Source: Nocardioides mangrovicus
Lineage (GTDB): Bacteria > Actinomycetota > Actinomycetes > Propionibacteriales > Nocardioidaceae
Reading direction: 5' to 3'
Length of the DNA stretch: 64,000 nt
NCBI RefSeq assembly: GCF_003674065.1
Contig: NZ_RDBE01000006.1
Coordinates: 394,410 to 458,409 of the forward strand
Each line of letters opens with the position of its first letter. Position 1 is the first letter of the stretch. The notes beneath the pieces were generated by a model. The model was not told the origin of the DNA. It made no database searches and was given only the letters and a program-made list of their open reading frames with translations. A program made the position numbers and the translations under genes. Shown here piece by piece: positions 43,268 through 52,205 of this stretch.

Positions 43268-44182
43268 TCACTCCAGCGGATCACCCAGCAGCCGGACCGG
43301 GGTGTGCCAGCAGACCTCGCGCAGCCAGTCGTCGTCCAGGCGCGGCTCGAGGTCGCGCAACCGGGTGAGCGCCTCGAGCTGGTGGGCGTAGGGGTACGGG
43401 ATGGTCGGGAAGTCGCTGCCGAGCAGCACCTTCGGCCCCAGGTCGACCACGCGCGGCAGCAGGTCGGCCGGGAAGCCGCCGTGGCCGTGGTCGAGCGCCT
43501 CGAAGAAGTCGGTCCACACCATCGTGGTGTCCAGGTGCGTGCGCTCATAGCGTTCGGCCAGCGCCAGGAAGTCGGCGTACTCGGGCGCGCCCATGTGGGC
43601 CACGACCGCCGTGAGCCGCGGGTGCTGCTGGAGCACCCGGGCCAGCGACCCGGGCCCGGTGAAGGCGTTGCCGACCGGACCGGAGCCGGCGTGGATCACC
43701 ACCGGGGTGCCGGCGTCGGCCAGCGTGCCCCAGGCCTCGTCGATCAGGGGGTCGTCGAGGGCGAACTCCCCCACCTGCACGTGGACCTTGAACACCTCGG
43801 CCCCCGCGGCGACCAGATCGGTCACATAGGTGGCCGCCTCGGGTTCGGGGTAGAGGGTGGCGGACCAGAACGCGTCGGGGGTGCGGGCAGCGAAGTCGCG
43901 GGCCCAGTCGTTCAGGTAGGTCGCCACCCCGGGCTTGTGGGCGTACGGCAGGGCCCCGAAGCGGCGGACGCCGAGCGCGCGCAGCTGGTCGACGCGCTCC
44001 TCGTGGGTGCCGCGGTAGGTGATCGGCCACGGCTGGCCGATCTTGGGACCGGCGGCGTCGAACACCTCGTACACCGCGCGCTGGATGCCGGGCGGCAGGA
44101 AGTGGACGTGGACGTCGACCAGCCCCGGGAGCCCGAGCGAGCTCCACCAGGCGGGGACGTCGGCGTCGGACTCCGGGATCAC
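43268..44182 (-). CDS. Amidohydrolase family 2 protein
   Basis: The 304-residue TIM-barrel metal hydrolase has N-terminal VDVHVHFLPP (HxH), the mid-barrel His of VVIHAGSGPVG and VVAHMGAPEYADF, and Asp in VLLGSDFPTIPYPY. These are the metal-ligand positions of the amidohydrolase-2 (decarboxylase-like) group. The substrate is unknown. GTG 44182 lies 8 bp after the smpB stop, so it is probably transcribed with smpB. Confidence 0.88.
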   Translation of the reverse strand: MIPESDADVPAWWSSLGLPGLVDVHVHFLPPGIQRAVYEVFDAAGPKIGQPWPITYRGTHEERVDQLRALGVRRFGALPYAHKPGVATYLNDWARDFAARTPDAFWSATLYPEPEAATYVTDLVAAGAEVFKVHVQVGEFALDDPLIDEAWGTLADAGTPVVIHAGSGPVGNAFTGPGSLARVLQQHPRLTAVVAHMGAPEYADFLALAERYERTHLDTTMVWTDFFEALDHGHGGFPADLLPRVVDLGPKVLLGSDFPTIPYPYAHQLEALTRLRDLEPRLDDDWLREVCWHTPVRLLGDPLE

Positions 44183-44190
44183 GCGGCCGC

Positions 44191-44667
44191 CTACTCCATG
44201 CCCTTCAGACGGCGACCCAGCGCCTCCTGCTTCTCCCGGTCGGCCTGACGCTCGGCCAGCGCGTGGCGCTTGTCGTAGCTCTTCTTGCCCTTGGCCAACC
44301 CGAGCTCGACCTTGGCGCGGCCGTCCTTGAAGTAGAGCGAGAGCGGGATGAGGGTGAAGCCGCGCTCGTTGACCCGCGACTCGATCTTCTCGATCTCGGC
44401 GTGGTGCAGCAGCAGCTTGCGGACGCGGCGCGGCTGGTGGTTGGTCCAGGTGCCCTGGGTGTACTCGGGGATGTGGACGCCGTGCAGGAACGCCTCACCG
44501 CGGTGGATCTCGCCGAACCCGTCGGTCAGCGTCGCGCGGCCGGCGCGCAGCGACTTCACCTCGGTGCCCTGCAGCACCAGCCCGGCCTCGAAGGTGTCCT
44601 CGATGTGGTAGTCGTGCCGGGCCTTGCGGTTGGACGCGATCAGCTTCGTCCCCGTCTCCTTGGCCAT
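44191..44667 (-). CDS. smpB: SsrA-binding protein SmpB
   Basis: This 158-residue partner of tmRNA has [37 protein letters not shown], the conserved [10 protein letters not shown], and the basic C-terminal tail [20 protein letters not shown] that reads the empty mRNA channel. It is essential for trans-translation together with ssrA at 35549-35914, which is on the same strand but 8.3 kb downstream. The usual actinobacterial order ftsE-ftsX-(peptidase)-smpB is kept. Confidence 0.97.
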   Translation of the reverse strand: MAKETGTKLIASNRKARHDYHIEDTFEAGLVLQGTEVKSLRAGRATLTDGFGEIHRGEAFLHGVHIPEYTQGTWTNHQPRRVRKLLLHHAEIEKIESRVNERGFTLIPLSLYFKDGRAKVELGLAKGKKSYDKRHALAERQADREKQEALGRRLKGME

Positions 44668-44702
44668 CGGACCATTCTCGCAGTCCGGTCCAGGCGATAA
44701 GC

Positions 44703-44891
44703 CGCTGGTGGAGCAGGTTGCGCGGCAATCGTTTCGACACCAAGGCCAGAACCAGGCTCACCGGGCTCGGTTTCGAGACGGGCGCGGGGCGCCCTCCTCA
44801 ACCAGCGCCCCCACGTGAGCACCGTCCTCAACCAGCGCCCGGGGCGCAGTCCTCGACCAGCGTCCCCATCGGACGCCCTGCTCGACCAGCG
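44703..44891. repeat. 39-nt inverted repeat pair plus partial copies
   Basis: In the 237-bp gap between smpB and the M23 gene, 44703-44741 (begins CGCTGGTGGAGCAGG, ends TTTCGACACC) and 44769-44807 (begins GGTTTCGAGACG, ends CTCAACCAGCG) are diverged copies of one 39-nt element in opposite orientation. The CTC(A/G)ACCAGCG end recurs at 44826-44837, 44851-44862 and 44879-44891, about 25-30 bp apart. Similar intergenic elements with CTCGACCAGCG ends are familiar from Nocardioides-type genomes (memory, not checked). Confidence 0.65.
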
Positions 44892-44904
44892 TCGGCGCAG
44901 CTCC

Positions 44905-46146
44905 TCAGAACCACTTCATGGGGTCCTGGGGCTGGCCGTCGACCATCACCGTGAAGTGCAGGTGGCAGCCGGTCGACCAGCCGGTGGTGCCGGAGAGCGC
45001 GACGGTCTGGCCGCGCGTCACCGACTCCCCGACGGAGGTCTTGTAGGAGGTGAGGTGGTTGTAGATGACGGTGATGGCGTGGCCGTTGACCTTGCCGAGG
45101 TCGAGGAAGAGGCGGTTGCCCCACACCGAGCTGTAGTACTCCTGGGTCACCTTGCCGTTGCCCGACGCCTTGAGCGGGGTGTCGCAGCCGACGCCGAGGT
45201 CGACGCCGTCGTGCAGCCCCCAGTAGTGGTAGATCGGGTGCTCACGCCAGCCGAACGGCGAGGTGACCGCCGCCTGGGCCGGCATCAGCAGCGGTCCGGA
45301 GTTGCTGTAGCTCTGCGCGTGCGCGGCCTGGGCCTTGAGCTGCTTCTCGATCTTGGCGTCCTCGGCCTGCAGCTGCTTGAGCTTCTGCCGGTCGGTCTTC
45401 TCTACGACCTTGGCCTGCCGTGCGGCGGAGCGGCGCTGGCCGATGAGGGCGACGACCGACTGCTCGTCGGCGGCGGCCTGGTTGGTCAGCCGCTGCTGCT
45501 CGGCGACGTTGGCCTCGGCGGCCGCCTGCTGCTTCGCGACGTCGTCCTTGGCCTGCTTGACCTGCTTGCGGGTCGCGCGCAGCTGCTCCTCGGCGGTGCG
45601 CAGCCCGGCGAGCACCGCGCTCTGGTGGTCGATCGCGTTGCCGACCCCCTGCATCTGGTCGCTGAGGTTGGCCGGGTCGTCGTCGCTGACCAGCGCGACC
45701 AGCCCGACCACGCGCGGGTCGATGCCCTGCACGCTCTGGGCGGCCATCCGGGCCACCTGCGAGCGCTGGTCGACCACCCGTTGCTCGCCGGCCCGCAGCT
45801 TCGCGGTCGCCGTCACCAGCTGGGCCTGCGCGGCGGCCAGCTGTTGGCCGACCTGCGCGGCGACGGCTTGGGCCTGCACCAGCTGCGACTGCGTCGTGGC
45901 CAGCTTCTGCTGGGCCCCGCCGAGCTGGGTCTTCGCCGACTGCAGCTTGGTGTAGGCGGCCACCGCGGCGTGCGAGGACTCGTCCAGGTCGGCCTGGGCC
46001 GAGCTGATGTGGGCCTCGACCTGCTTCTTCTTGTGCTTGAGGTGGTCGTCGGCGTTGGCCGAGGGGGCCAGGGTGCCGGCGGTGACCAGGGCGACCAGCG
46101 AGGCCGTCACGAGGGCGCGCTTGACCAGGGGGTGCGGCTTCTCCAC
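44905..46146 (-). CDS. M23 family cell-wall hydrolase with coiled coil (EnvC-like)
   Basis: This 413-residue secreted protein has a signal peptide to about residue 32, a long Ala/Gln-rich coiled coil (about 35-270) and a C-terminal LytM/M23 peptidase domain. The zinc residues are in GLHDGVDLGVGCDTPL (HxxxD) and GCHLHFTVMVDG (HxH). It should cut peptidoglycan cross-bridges. Its place directly after ftsX and the coiled coil fit an EnvC-type partner activated by FtsEX in the septum (established for homologues). GTG 46146 starts a normal signal sequence. Confidence 0.92.
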   Translation of the reverse strand: MEKPHPLVKRALVTASLVALVTAGTLAPSANADDHLKHKKKQVEAHISSAQADLDESSHAAVAAYTKLQSAKTQLGGAQQKLATTQSQLVQAQAVAAQVGQQLAAAQAQLVTATAKLRAGEQRVVDQRSQVARMAAQSVQGIDPRVVGLVALVSDDDPANLSDQMQGVGNAIDHQSAVLAGLRTAEEQLRATRKQVKQAKDDVAKQQAAAEANVAEQQRLTNQAAADEQSVVALIGQRRSAARQAKVVEKTDRQKLKQLQAEDAKIEKQLKAQAAHAQSYSNSGPLLMPAQAAVTSPFGWREHPIYHYWGLHDGVDLGVGCDTPLKASGNGKVTQEYYSSVWGNRLFLDLGKVNGHAITVIYNHLTSYKTSVGESVTRGQTVALSGTTGWSTGCHLHFTVMVDGQPQDPMKWF

Positions 46147-46204
46147 AGGGATCTGCCTTCGTTCAGTGGGGGAAGATGAACGAGGAGAACGTATGCCCGC
46201 AGCG

Positions 46205-47122
46205 TCAGACTTTGAGGTATTTGCGGGTCATCAGGAGTGTCGGGATCACCGTCATGACGATGCCGAGCACGGCGATGGCCGCGATCGCGCGCAACAGGTC
46301 CCAGTAGTCGATCCAGTACACGATGTTCGACGTGCGCAGCTTGCCGTAGACGACGTACCAGACGAAGAAGGCCAAGGCGCCGGCCGAGAGCACGATGCCG
46401 ATCATCGCGGCCACCAGCGTCTCCATCAGGAACGGCAGCTGGATGGAGAGACTGCCCGCCCCGACCAGCCGCATGATGCCGATCTCGCGACGTCGGGCGT
46501 GCGCGGTGAGCCGGATGGTGTTGCCCACCTCCAAGACGGCGGCCACCAGCAGCACGCCGGCGAAGACGAGCGCCCCGACCAGCATCGCGGAGAGGAACTT
46601 GTAGATCGGCGAGAGCAGGTTGTGCAGGTCCTGGACGTTCTCGACCCCGTCGAGGCCCGCGATCGCCTGCTCGACCCCCTGGTACTTGCGGGGGTCCTTC
46701 AGCGTCACGGTGTACGACTGGTTCATGTCGTTGACGGTGACCGTGGAGTAGAGGTCGTTGCTCGAGGTGTCCTGCTGCTTGGCCAGCTTCTGCAGCGCGT
46801 CGTAGGCCTGCTGCTTGCTGCGGTAGGAGAAGTTCTTGACCTCGGGGTGGGTCTTGAGCACCTGCACCACCGCCGACTTCTGCGGGTCGGTGACCTCGCC
46901 GCCCGCGCAGGTGGCGGCGCGAGCGTTGGCGTTGCACAGGTAGACGGTGATCTGCAGCTGGGAGCCCCAGCGCTGCTCGGCCTTGTCGGCCTGGGCGTGC
47001 AGGAGCAGCCCCATGCCCACCAGCGTGAGCGAGACGAACATCGTCACCACGAGCGCGATGGTCATCGTCAGGTTGCGCCGCAACCCGATGGCGGCCTCGG
47101 AGAAGACGTACCTCAGCTGCAT
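46205..47122 (-). CDS. ftsX: Cell division protein FtsX
   Basis: This 305-residue permease-like subunit of FtsEX begins MQLRYVFSEAAIGLRRNLTMT, has TM1 (about 22-42), a large extracytoplasmic domain of about 130 residues and three C-terminal TM segments with the cytoplasmic RRREIGIMRLVGAG loop that contacts FtsE. It passes the ATPase signal to a cell-wall hydrolase rather than transporting. The extracytoplasmic loop contains two Cys (YLCNANARAATCAGG) that may pair. It follows ftsE by 3 bp. Confidence 0.96.
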   Translation of the reverse strand: MQLRYVFSEAAIGLRRNLTMTIALVVTMFVSLTLVGMGLLLHAQADKAEQRWGSQLQITVYLCNANARAATCAGGEVTDPQKSAVVQVLKTHPEVKNFSYRSKQQAYDALQKLAKQQDTSSNDLYSTVTVNDMNQSYTVTLKDPRKYQGVEQAIAGLDGVENVQDLHNLLSPIYKFLSAMLVGALVFAGVLLVAAVLEVGNTIRLTAHARRREIGIMRLVGAGSLSIQLPFLMETLVAAMIGIVLSAGALAFFVWYVVYGKLRTSNIVYWIDYWDLLRAIAAIAVLGIVMTVIPTLLMTRKYLKV

Positions 47123-47125
47123 CGA

Positions 47126-47812
<687 letters not shown>

Positions 47813-47949
47813 ATCGTCGGTGGCCGGAGGTGGACATCACCGCCCCGGGCCGCCTCGGGACCGGGCGCGGGCGTGCAGGGCTGCACGTCCGACCGCTCGC
47901 CACTGTAGGGCGGCGCCCAAGGCGGGCGGCGCAGGCTCGCCCGTAGGGT

Positions 47950-48579
47950 GTGGCGGTGCGCGGATGGGTGCTGGGGCTGGCGGTGGCGTCGTTGGCGCTG
48001 GGCGCGGGCTGCAGCTCCGCGCCGAAGCAGTCGCACACGGCCGTCACGGCCTCGCCGACGCCGATCGAGCGGCTCAACACCGGCTCGATGCGGCTGGCCC
48101 AGACGCCGTTCTGCTCCCGGCTCTCCGACGCGGCCCTGCGCGATGCGCTGGCCAGCAAGAAGCTCAGCGGGGTCAAGGCCACGCGGTGGGGCAACGGCGA
48201 CAAGGCCGACGTGGAGACCGGTCTCGACGACGTCGTGCACGAGATCGGCTGCCGCTGGTCGCACGACCAGAGCTCGGCCAGCGCCTGGGTCTTCGCCCGC
48301 TCCACCACCGCGCAGCAGGCACAGGCCGTGGTCGCCGACAGCGGGCGTCACCGCGGCTGCCGGGCCGCCACCACCGGTGTGAGCTTCGGCTCACCCAGCG
48401 TGCGTCAGGCCTGCCGGCTCTCCGACGGCACCCGCCGCGTCCGCGTCGCGGGGCTCTTCGGCGCCACCTGGCTCTCCTGCGAGGTCGCCGCGCCCGGCGC
48501 GACGCCGGCCCGCGACGTGCGCGAGCGCGCCGACGCGTGGTGCGTCCAGGTGGCGAACGCCCTCAACACGACGCGGTAG
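47950..48579 (+). CDS. Putative lipoprotein (DUF3558-like)
   Basis: This protein of about 209 residues has a short signal peptide and lipobox LGAGCSSAP, then a Ser/Thr-rich linker and a compact domain with several cysteines (TPFCSRLSD, EIGCRWSHD, RGCRAATT, QACRLSD, LSCEV, WCVQV). The pattern resembles the DUF3558 lipoproteins common in actinobacteria, but the similarity is loose. GTG 47950 or GTG 47956 may be the start. Its stop is only 3 bp from the stop of the convergent prfB gene, leaving no room for a terminator. Confidence 0.65.
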   Translation: MAVRGWVLGLAVASLALGAGCSSAPKQSHTAVTASPTPIERLNTGSMRLAQTPFCSRLSDAALRDALASKKLSGVKATRWGNGDKADVETGLDDVVHEIGCRWSHDQSSASAWVFARSTTAQQAQAVVADSGRHRGCRAATTGVSFGSPSVRQACRLSDGTRRVRVAGLFGATWLSCEVAAPGATPARDVRERADAWCVQVANALNTTR

Positions 48580-48582
48580 CGC

Positions 48583-49701
48583 TCAGGCCGTGGCGGTGGC
48601 CTCGGCGCCGCGGCGCCAGCGGATGCCGGCTTCGAGGAAGCCGTCGATCTCGCCGTCGAGCACCGACTGCGGGTTGCCGGACTCGAACTCGGTGCGCAGG
48701 TCCTTGACCATCTGGTACGGGTTCAGCACGTAGTTGCGCATCTGGTCGCCCCAGCTGGCCGCGACGTCGCCGCGCAGCTCGTCGAGGTGGGCCTTCTCCT
48801 CGGCCTTCTTCAAGGCCAGCAGCTTGGCCTTGAGAATCACCATGGCCGAGGCCTTGTTCTGCAGCTGGGACTTCTCGTTCTGGCAGGACACGACCGTGCC
48901 GGTCGGCAGGTGGGTCAGCCGGACCGCGGAGTCGGTGGTGTTGACCGACTGGCCGCCCGGTCCGCTGGAGCGGTAGACGTCGACGCGGATCTCCTCCTCG
49001 GGGATGTCGATCTCGTCGGTCTGCTCGAGCACCGGCACCACCTCCACGGCGGCGAAGGAGGTCTGCCGGCGGCCCTGGTTGTCGAAGGGGCTGATGCGCA
49101 CCAGCCGGTGGGTGCCGGCCTCGACGCTGAGCGTGCCGTAGGCGTACGGGGCGTGGACGGCGAAGGTGGCCGACTTCAGGCCCGCCTCCTCGGCGTAGGA
49201 GGTGTCGAAGACCTCGACGCCGTACTTGTTGCGCTCGGCCCAGCGCGTGTACATCCGCATCAGCATCTCGGCGAAGTCGGCGGCGTCGACACCACCGGCG
49301 CCCGAGCGGATCGTCACCAGCGCCTCGCGGGCGTCGTACTCGCCGGAGAGCAGCGTGCGGACCTCCAGCGACTCGATCGACTTGTGCAGCCGGCCCAGCT
49401 CCGCCTCGGCGTCGGCCAGCGACTCGGCGTCGCCCTCCTCGCGGGCGAGCTCGACGAGCACCTCGAGGTCCTCCACGCGGTTCTGCAGCGAGGTGAACCG
49501 GTCGAGCTGGCCCTGCAGGTCCGAGAGCCGGCCGGTGACGCGCTGGGCGTTGGCCTGGTCGTCCCACAGATCGGGTGCGGCCACCTGGTCGCCGAGGTCG
49601 GCGATCTCGGCGCGCATCGCGTCCAGGCCGAGCACCTTGCCGATGGTGCCCATCGTCGCCTGGAGCTGCTTGATCTCGGTGTCGAAGTCGGGTCCTGCCA
49701 C
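48583..49701 (-). CDS. prfB: Peptide chain release factor 2
   Basis: The 372-residue RF2 recognises UGA and UAA stop codons. The SPF anticodon tripeptide is in [12 protein letters not shown] (about residue 207) and the catalytic GGQ in [16 protein letters not shown] (about 250). The reading frame is continuous from GTG 49701, so there is no programmed +1 frameshift of the E. coli type. The N-terminal coiled-coil domain (residues 1-110) is normal. Confidence 0.97.
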   Translation of the reverse strand: MAGPDFDTEIKQLQATMGTIGKVLGLDAMRAEIADLGDQVAAPDLWDDQANAQRVTGRLSDLQGQLDRFTSLQNRVEDLEVLVELAREEGDAESLADAEAELGRLHKSIESLEVRTLLSGEYDAREALVTIRSGAGGVDAADFAEMLMRMYTRWAERNKYGVEVFDTSYAEEAGLKSATFAVHAPYAYGTLSVEAGTHRLVRISPFDNQGRRQTSFAAVEVVPVLEQTDEIDIPEEEIRVDVYRSSGPGGQSVNTTDSAVRLTHLPTGTVVSCQNEKSQLQNKASAMVILKAKLLALKKAEEKAHLDELRGDVAASWGDQMRNYVLNPYQMVKDLRTEFESGNPQSVLDGEIDGFLEAGIRWRRGAEATATA

Positions 49702-49716
49702 GACCGGACAGCCTAC

Positions 49717-50529
49717 CTACGACTCGGTTGCCCAGGTGCCGGGCGCGAGCTCGCCGACCAGCCCGACGAGGTCGGCGATCGAGTCGACGACGTGCGTGGG
49801 CAGGTAGGGCCAGTCGCCCACCTGGTCGGGGCGGGTGGAGCCGGTCTTCACCAGCACCGTGCGCATCCCGGCCTCCAGGCCGCTCTTGATGTCGGTGTCC
49901 ATCCGGTCGCCGATCATCACCGTCGACTCCGAGTGCGCCTCGAGCCGGTTGAGCGCGCTGCGCATCATCAGCGGGTTGGGCTTGCCGATGAAGTAGGGCT
50001 GCTTGCCGGTGGCCGCGCTGATGAGCGCCGCCACCGAGCCGGTGGCCGGCAGCGAGCCGTCGGGGCTGGGCCCGGAGACGTCGGGGTTGGTGGCGATGAA
50101 CCGGGCCCCGGCCTCGATCAGCCGGATCGCCCGGGTGATGGCCTCGAAGGAGTAGGTGCGGGTCTCGCCGAGCACGACGTAGTCGGGGTCGCGCTCGGTC
50201 ATCACGTAGCCGACGTCGTGCAGCGCCGTGGTGATGCCGGCCTCGCCGATGACGTACGCCGAGCCGCCGGGTCGCTGCTCGAGCAGGAACTGGGCGGTGG
50301 CCAGCGCCGAGGTCCAGATCCGCTCCTCGGGGACGTCGATGCCGCTGCGCAGCAGCCGCGCGCGCAGGTCGCGCGGGGTGTAGATGGAGTTGTTGGTCAG
50401 CAGCAGGAACTCACGCCCGGAGCTCTGCAGCGCCTCGACGAACTCCTGGGCCCCCGCGATGGGCGTCTCCTCGTGCACCAGCACGCCGTCCATGTCGGTC
50501 AGCCAGGTCTCGATCGGCCGGTCGTTCAT
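49717..50529 (-). CDS. HAD-IIA family phosphatase (NagD-like)
   Basis: The 270-residue HAD hydrolase has motif [12 protein letters not shown] (nucleophile Asp 11 and Asp 13), motif [16 protein letters not shown], the IIA cap domain, motif [15 protein letters not shown] (Lys) and motif [15 protein letters not shown]. It should dephosphorylate a small metabolite such as a sugar phosphate or nucleotide. ATG 50529 is only 18 bp from the divergent start at 50548, so the promoters overlap. It is 15 bp upstream of prfB on the same strand. Confidence 0.93.
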   Translation of the reverse strand: MNDRPIETWLTDMDGVLVHEETPIAGAQEFVEALQSSGREFLLLTNNSIYTPRDLRARLLRSGIDVPEERIWTSALATAQFLLEQRPGGSAYVIGEAGITTALHDVGYVMTERDPDYVVLGETRTYSFEAITRAIRLIEAGARFIATNPDVSGPSPDGSLPATGSVAALISAATGKQPYFIGKPNPLMMRSALNRLEAHSESTVMIGDRMDTDIKSGLEAGMRTVLVKTGSTRPDQVGDWPYLPTHVVDSIADLVGLVGELAPGTWATES

Positions 50530-50547
50530 GTCACTAGTCTGAGGCAG

Positions 50548-51102
50548 GTGCTGACCGACGTCGTGCGACCCACCGCGGACGAGGTGGCCGCCCGGCTGCC
50601 GGGCGACGACCTGGTGGCCGCCGACGTCGCGATGGACCGGGCGTTCACGCTCGCCGCTCCGCCCGAGGACGTCTGGCCGTGGCTGGTGCAGCTGGGCAAG
50701 CAGCGCGGCGGCTGGTACCTGCCCCGCAGCGTCGAGCGGTTCGTGCCCGCCGGTCGTCGTGCGACCCGCGAGGTGGTGGCGTCGCTGCAGCACCTCGAGG
50801 TCGGCGACACCATCCCCGACTGGGGCGGTCGTGAGGCCACTCTGACCCTGGTGGAGGCGGTCGAGCCCGTGGTGCTGGTGCACCGCTCGCAGCGCGGCCG
50901 CACGGCGTTCTCGTGGGCGCTGTTCTGTGCCCCCACCCCCGACGGTGGCACCCGCGTGCACTCCCGCGTGCGGCTCGGACCGGTCCGGCGCCGGTGGCTG
51001 GCCGAGCGCGTCGGCGGCGCCTTCGACGAGGCGACGCTGCTCGGGCTGGCCCTGGGGCTACGGGAACGACTGGGCGAACCTATCCGTTCTGTCACGAAAT
51101 AG
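50548..51102 (+). CDS. SRPBCC-like protein
   Basis: This protein of about 184 residues has the helix-grip pattern of polyketide-cyclase/START-like proteins: [29 protein letters not shown], then beta strands ending [13 protein letters not shown] and a C-terminal helix. Such proteins bind small hydrophobic ligands; the ligand here is unknown. The GTG at 50548 has GAGGCAG close upstream. The gap to the divergent HAD gene is only 18 bp, so the true start may be downstream, e.g. GTG 50563. Confidence 0.65.
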   Translation: MLTDVVRPTADEVAARLPGDDLVAADVAMDRAFTLAAPPEDVWPWLVQLGKQRGGWYLPRSVERFVPAGRRATREVVASLQHLEVGDTIPDWGGREATLTLVEAVEPVVLVHRSQRGRTAFSWALFCAPTPDGGTRVHSRVRLGPVRRRWLAERVGGAFDEATLLGLALGLRERLGEPIRSVTK

Positions 51103-51126
51103 ACGGATTCTTTCTACGCTGGCGCG

Positions 51127-52164
51127 GTGACCCGTCTGCTCCGCGCCGTCCTCGCGACGCTGCTCGTCGCCGCACTCACGTGCGGCGGCACGTCGGTGGC
51201 CCAGGCCCGTCCGGCGGCCGCACCGGCCGAGGCCACCACGCCCCACCTGGCCCAGCCGTGGGGCGTGTACACCTCCAAGTACGACGAGGCCTACGGCGCC
51301 TACCTGCGGGCCAGCGGCACCGACAAGACGCTGCTGGCCAAGATCGCGCTGACGCCGCGGGCGCGCTGGTTCGGCGGCTGGGTGGGCACCAGGGCGATCA
51401 CCGCCAAGGTGCGCAGCTACGTCGCCAACAGCCAGAACGGCAACCCCGACGACCTGGTGCAGCTGGCCGTCTTCCGCGAGTGGGGCAGGTTCGGCGAGAA
51501 GGGCAAGGGCCACAGCTTCGGCCCGGCCCAGCAGCGCGCCTACCGCGCCTGGATCGACGCACTGGCCGCCGGCATCGGCAACGCCCGTACCGCGATCGTC
51601 CTCGAGCCGGACCTGCCGCTGGCCCTCAAGGGCTGGAGCCCCAGCGTCCGCCTCGGCCTGGTGGCCTACGCCGCGCAGACGCTGTCGGCACTGCCCCGCA
51701 CCTCGGTGTACCTCGACGCCGGCGACGCCGACTGGCTCACCGCCTCCCAGGCCGCCTCGCTGCTGCAGCGCGCCGGCGTGCAGTACGCCCGCGGCTTCGC
51801 GCTCGGCGCCACCCACTACTCCCCCGCCGCCGACGACGTCGCGCACGCCCACGACGTCGTCGCCGCCCTGACTCGGCTGGGCCTGCCCGGCAAGAAGGCG
51901 GTCATCGACACCGCCGACAACGGCCAGGGCTTCACCTGGTCGCAGTACTGGACGATGCACCCGCACGGCGACTTCGACAACGCCGACGTCTGCCGCTCGC
52001 TCACCCAGACCCGCTGCGACACCCTCGGCATCCGCCCGACCCCGAACACCGGCGACGCCGACGTCGACGGCTACCTCTGGTTCGGGCGTCCCTGGCTCTA
52101 CCGTCAGGCCAGCCCGTTCAAGATGGGCCGCGCCCTGGCCGTCGCGGCGACGACTCCCTACTGA
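51127..52164 (+). CDS. Secreted GH6-like glycoside hydrolase (divergent)
   Basis: This 345-residue exported protein has a signal peptide (to about residue 27) and a family-6-cellulase-like barrel: GGWVGTRAITAKVRSYV, YRAWIDALAAGIGNARTAIVLEPDL (catalytic Asp of the LEPD motif), SVYLDAGDADWL, KKAVIDTADNGQGF and VDGYLWFGRPW. The loop that in cellulases reads like YxxPxRDC is replaced by LAVFREWGRFGEKG, so one of the usual acidic active-site residues and its Cys are missing. It may therefore have altered or no hydrolytic activity. No carbohydrate-binding module is present. Confidence 0.78.
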   Translation: MTRLLRAVLATLLVAALTCGGTSVAQARPAAAPAEATTPHLAQPWGVYTSKYDEAYGAYLRASGTDKTLLAKIALTPRARWFGGWVGTRAITAKVRSYVANSQNGNPDDLVQLAVFREWGRFGEKGKGHSFGPAQQRAYRAWIDALAAGIGNARTAIVLEPDLPLALKGWSPSVRLGLVAYAAQTLSALPRTSVYLDAGDADWLTASQAASLLQRAGVQYARGFALGATHYSPAADDVAHAHDVVAALTRLGLPGKKAVIDTADNGQGFTWSQYWTMHPHGDFDNADVCRSLTQTRCDTLGIRPTPNTGDADVDGYLWFGRPWLYRQASPFKMGRALAVAATTPY

Positions 52165-52205
52165 ACCAAGCGCGTCCGGGCGCCGGGACGAGGTGGTGGG
52201 ACCCG

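Noticed and set aside
44703-44891. CRISPR-like array
   Set aside because: Repeat units are degenerate, in both orientations and only 11-39 nt with irregular spacing; no cas genes are present.
48583-49701. Programmed frameshift in prfB
   Set aside because: The frame is continuous with no in-frame UGA near codon 25 and GGQ and SPF motifs are in the same frame.
52165-52205. Terminator between GH6-like and dioxygenase genes
   Set aside because: Only 5-bp arms (CGTCC/GGACG) can be drawn; too weak to call.
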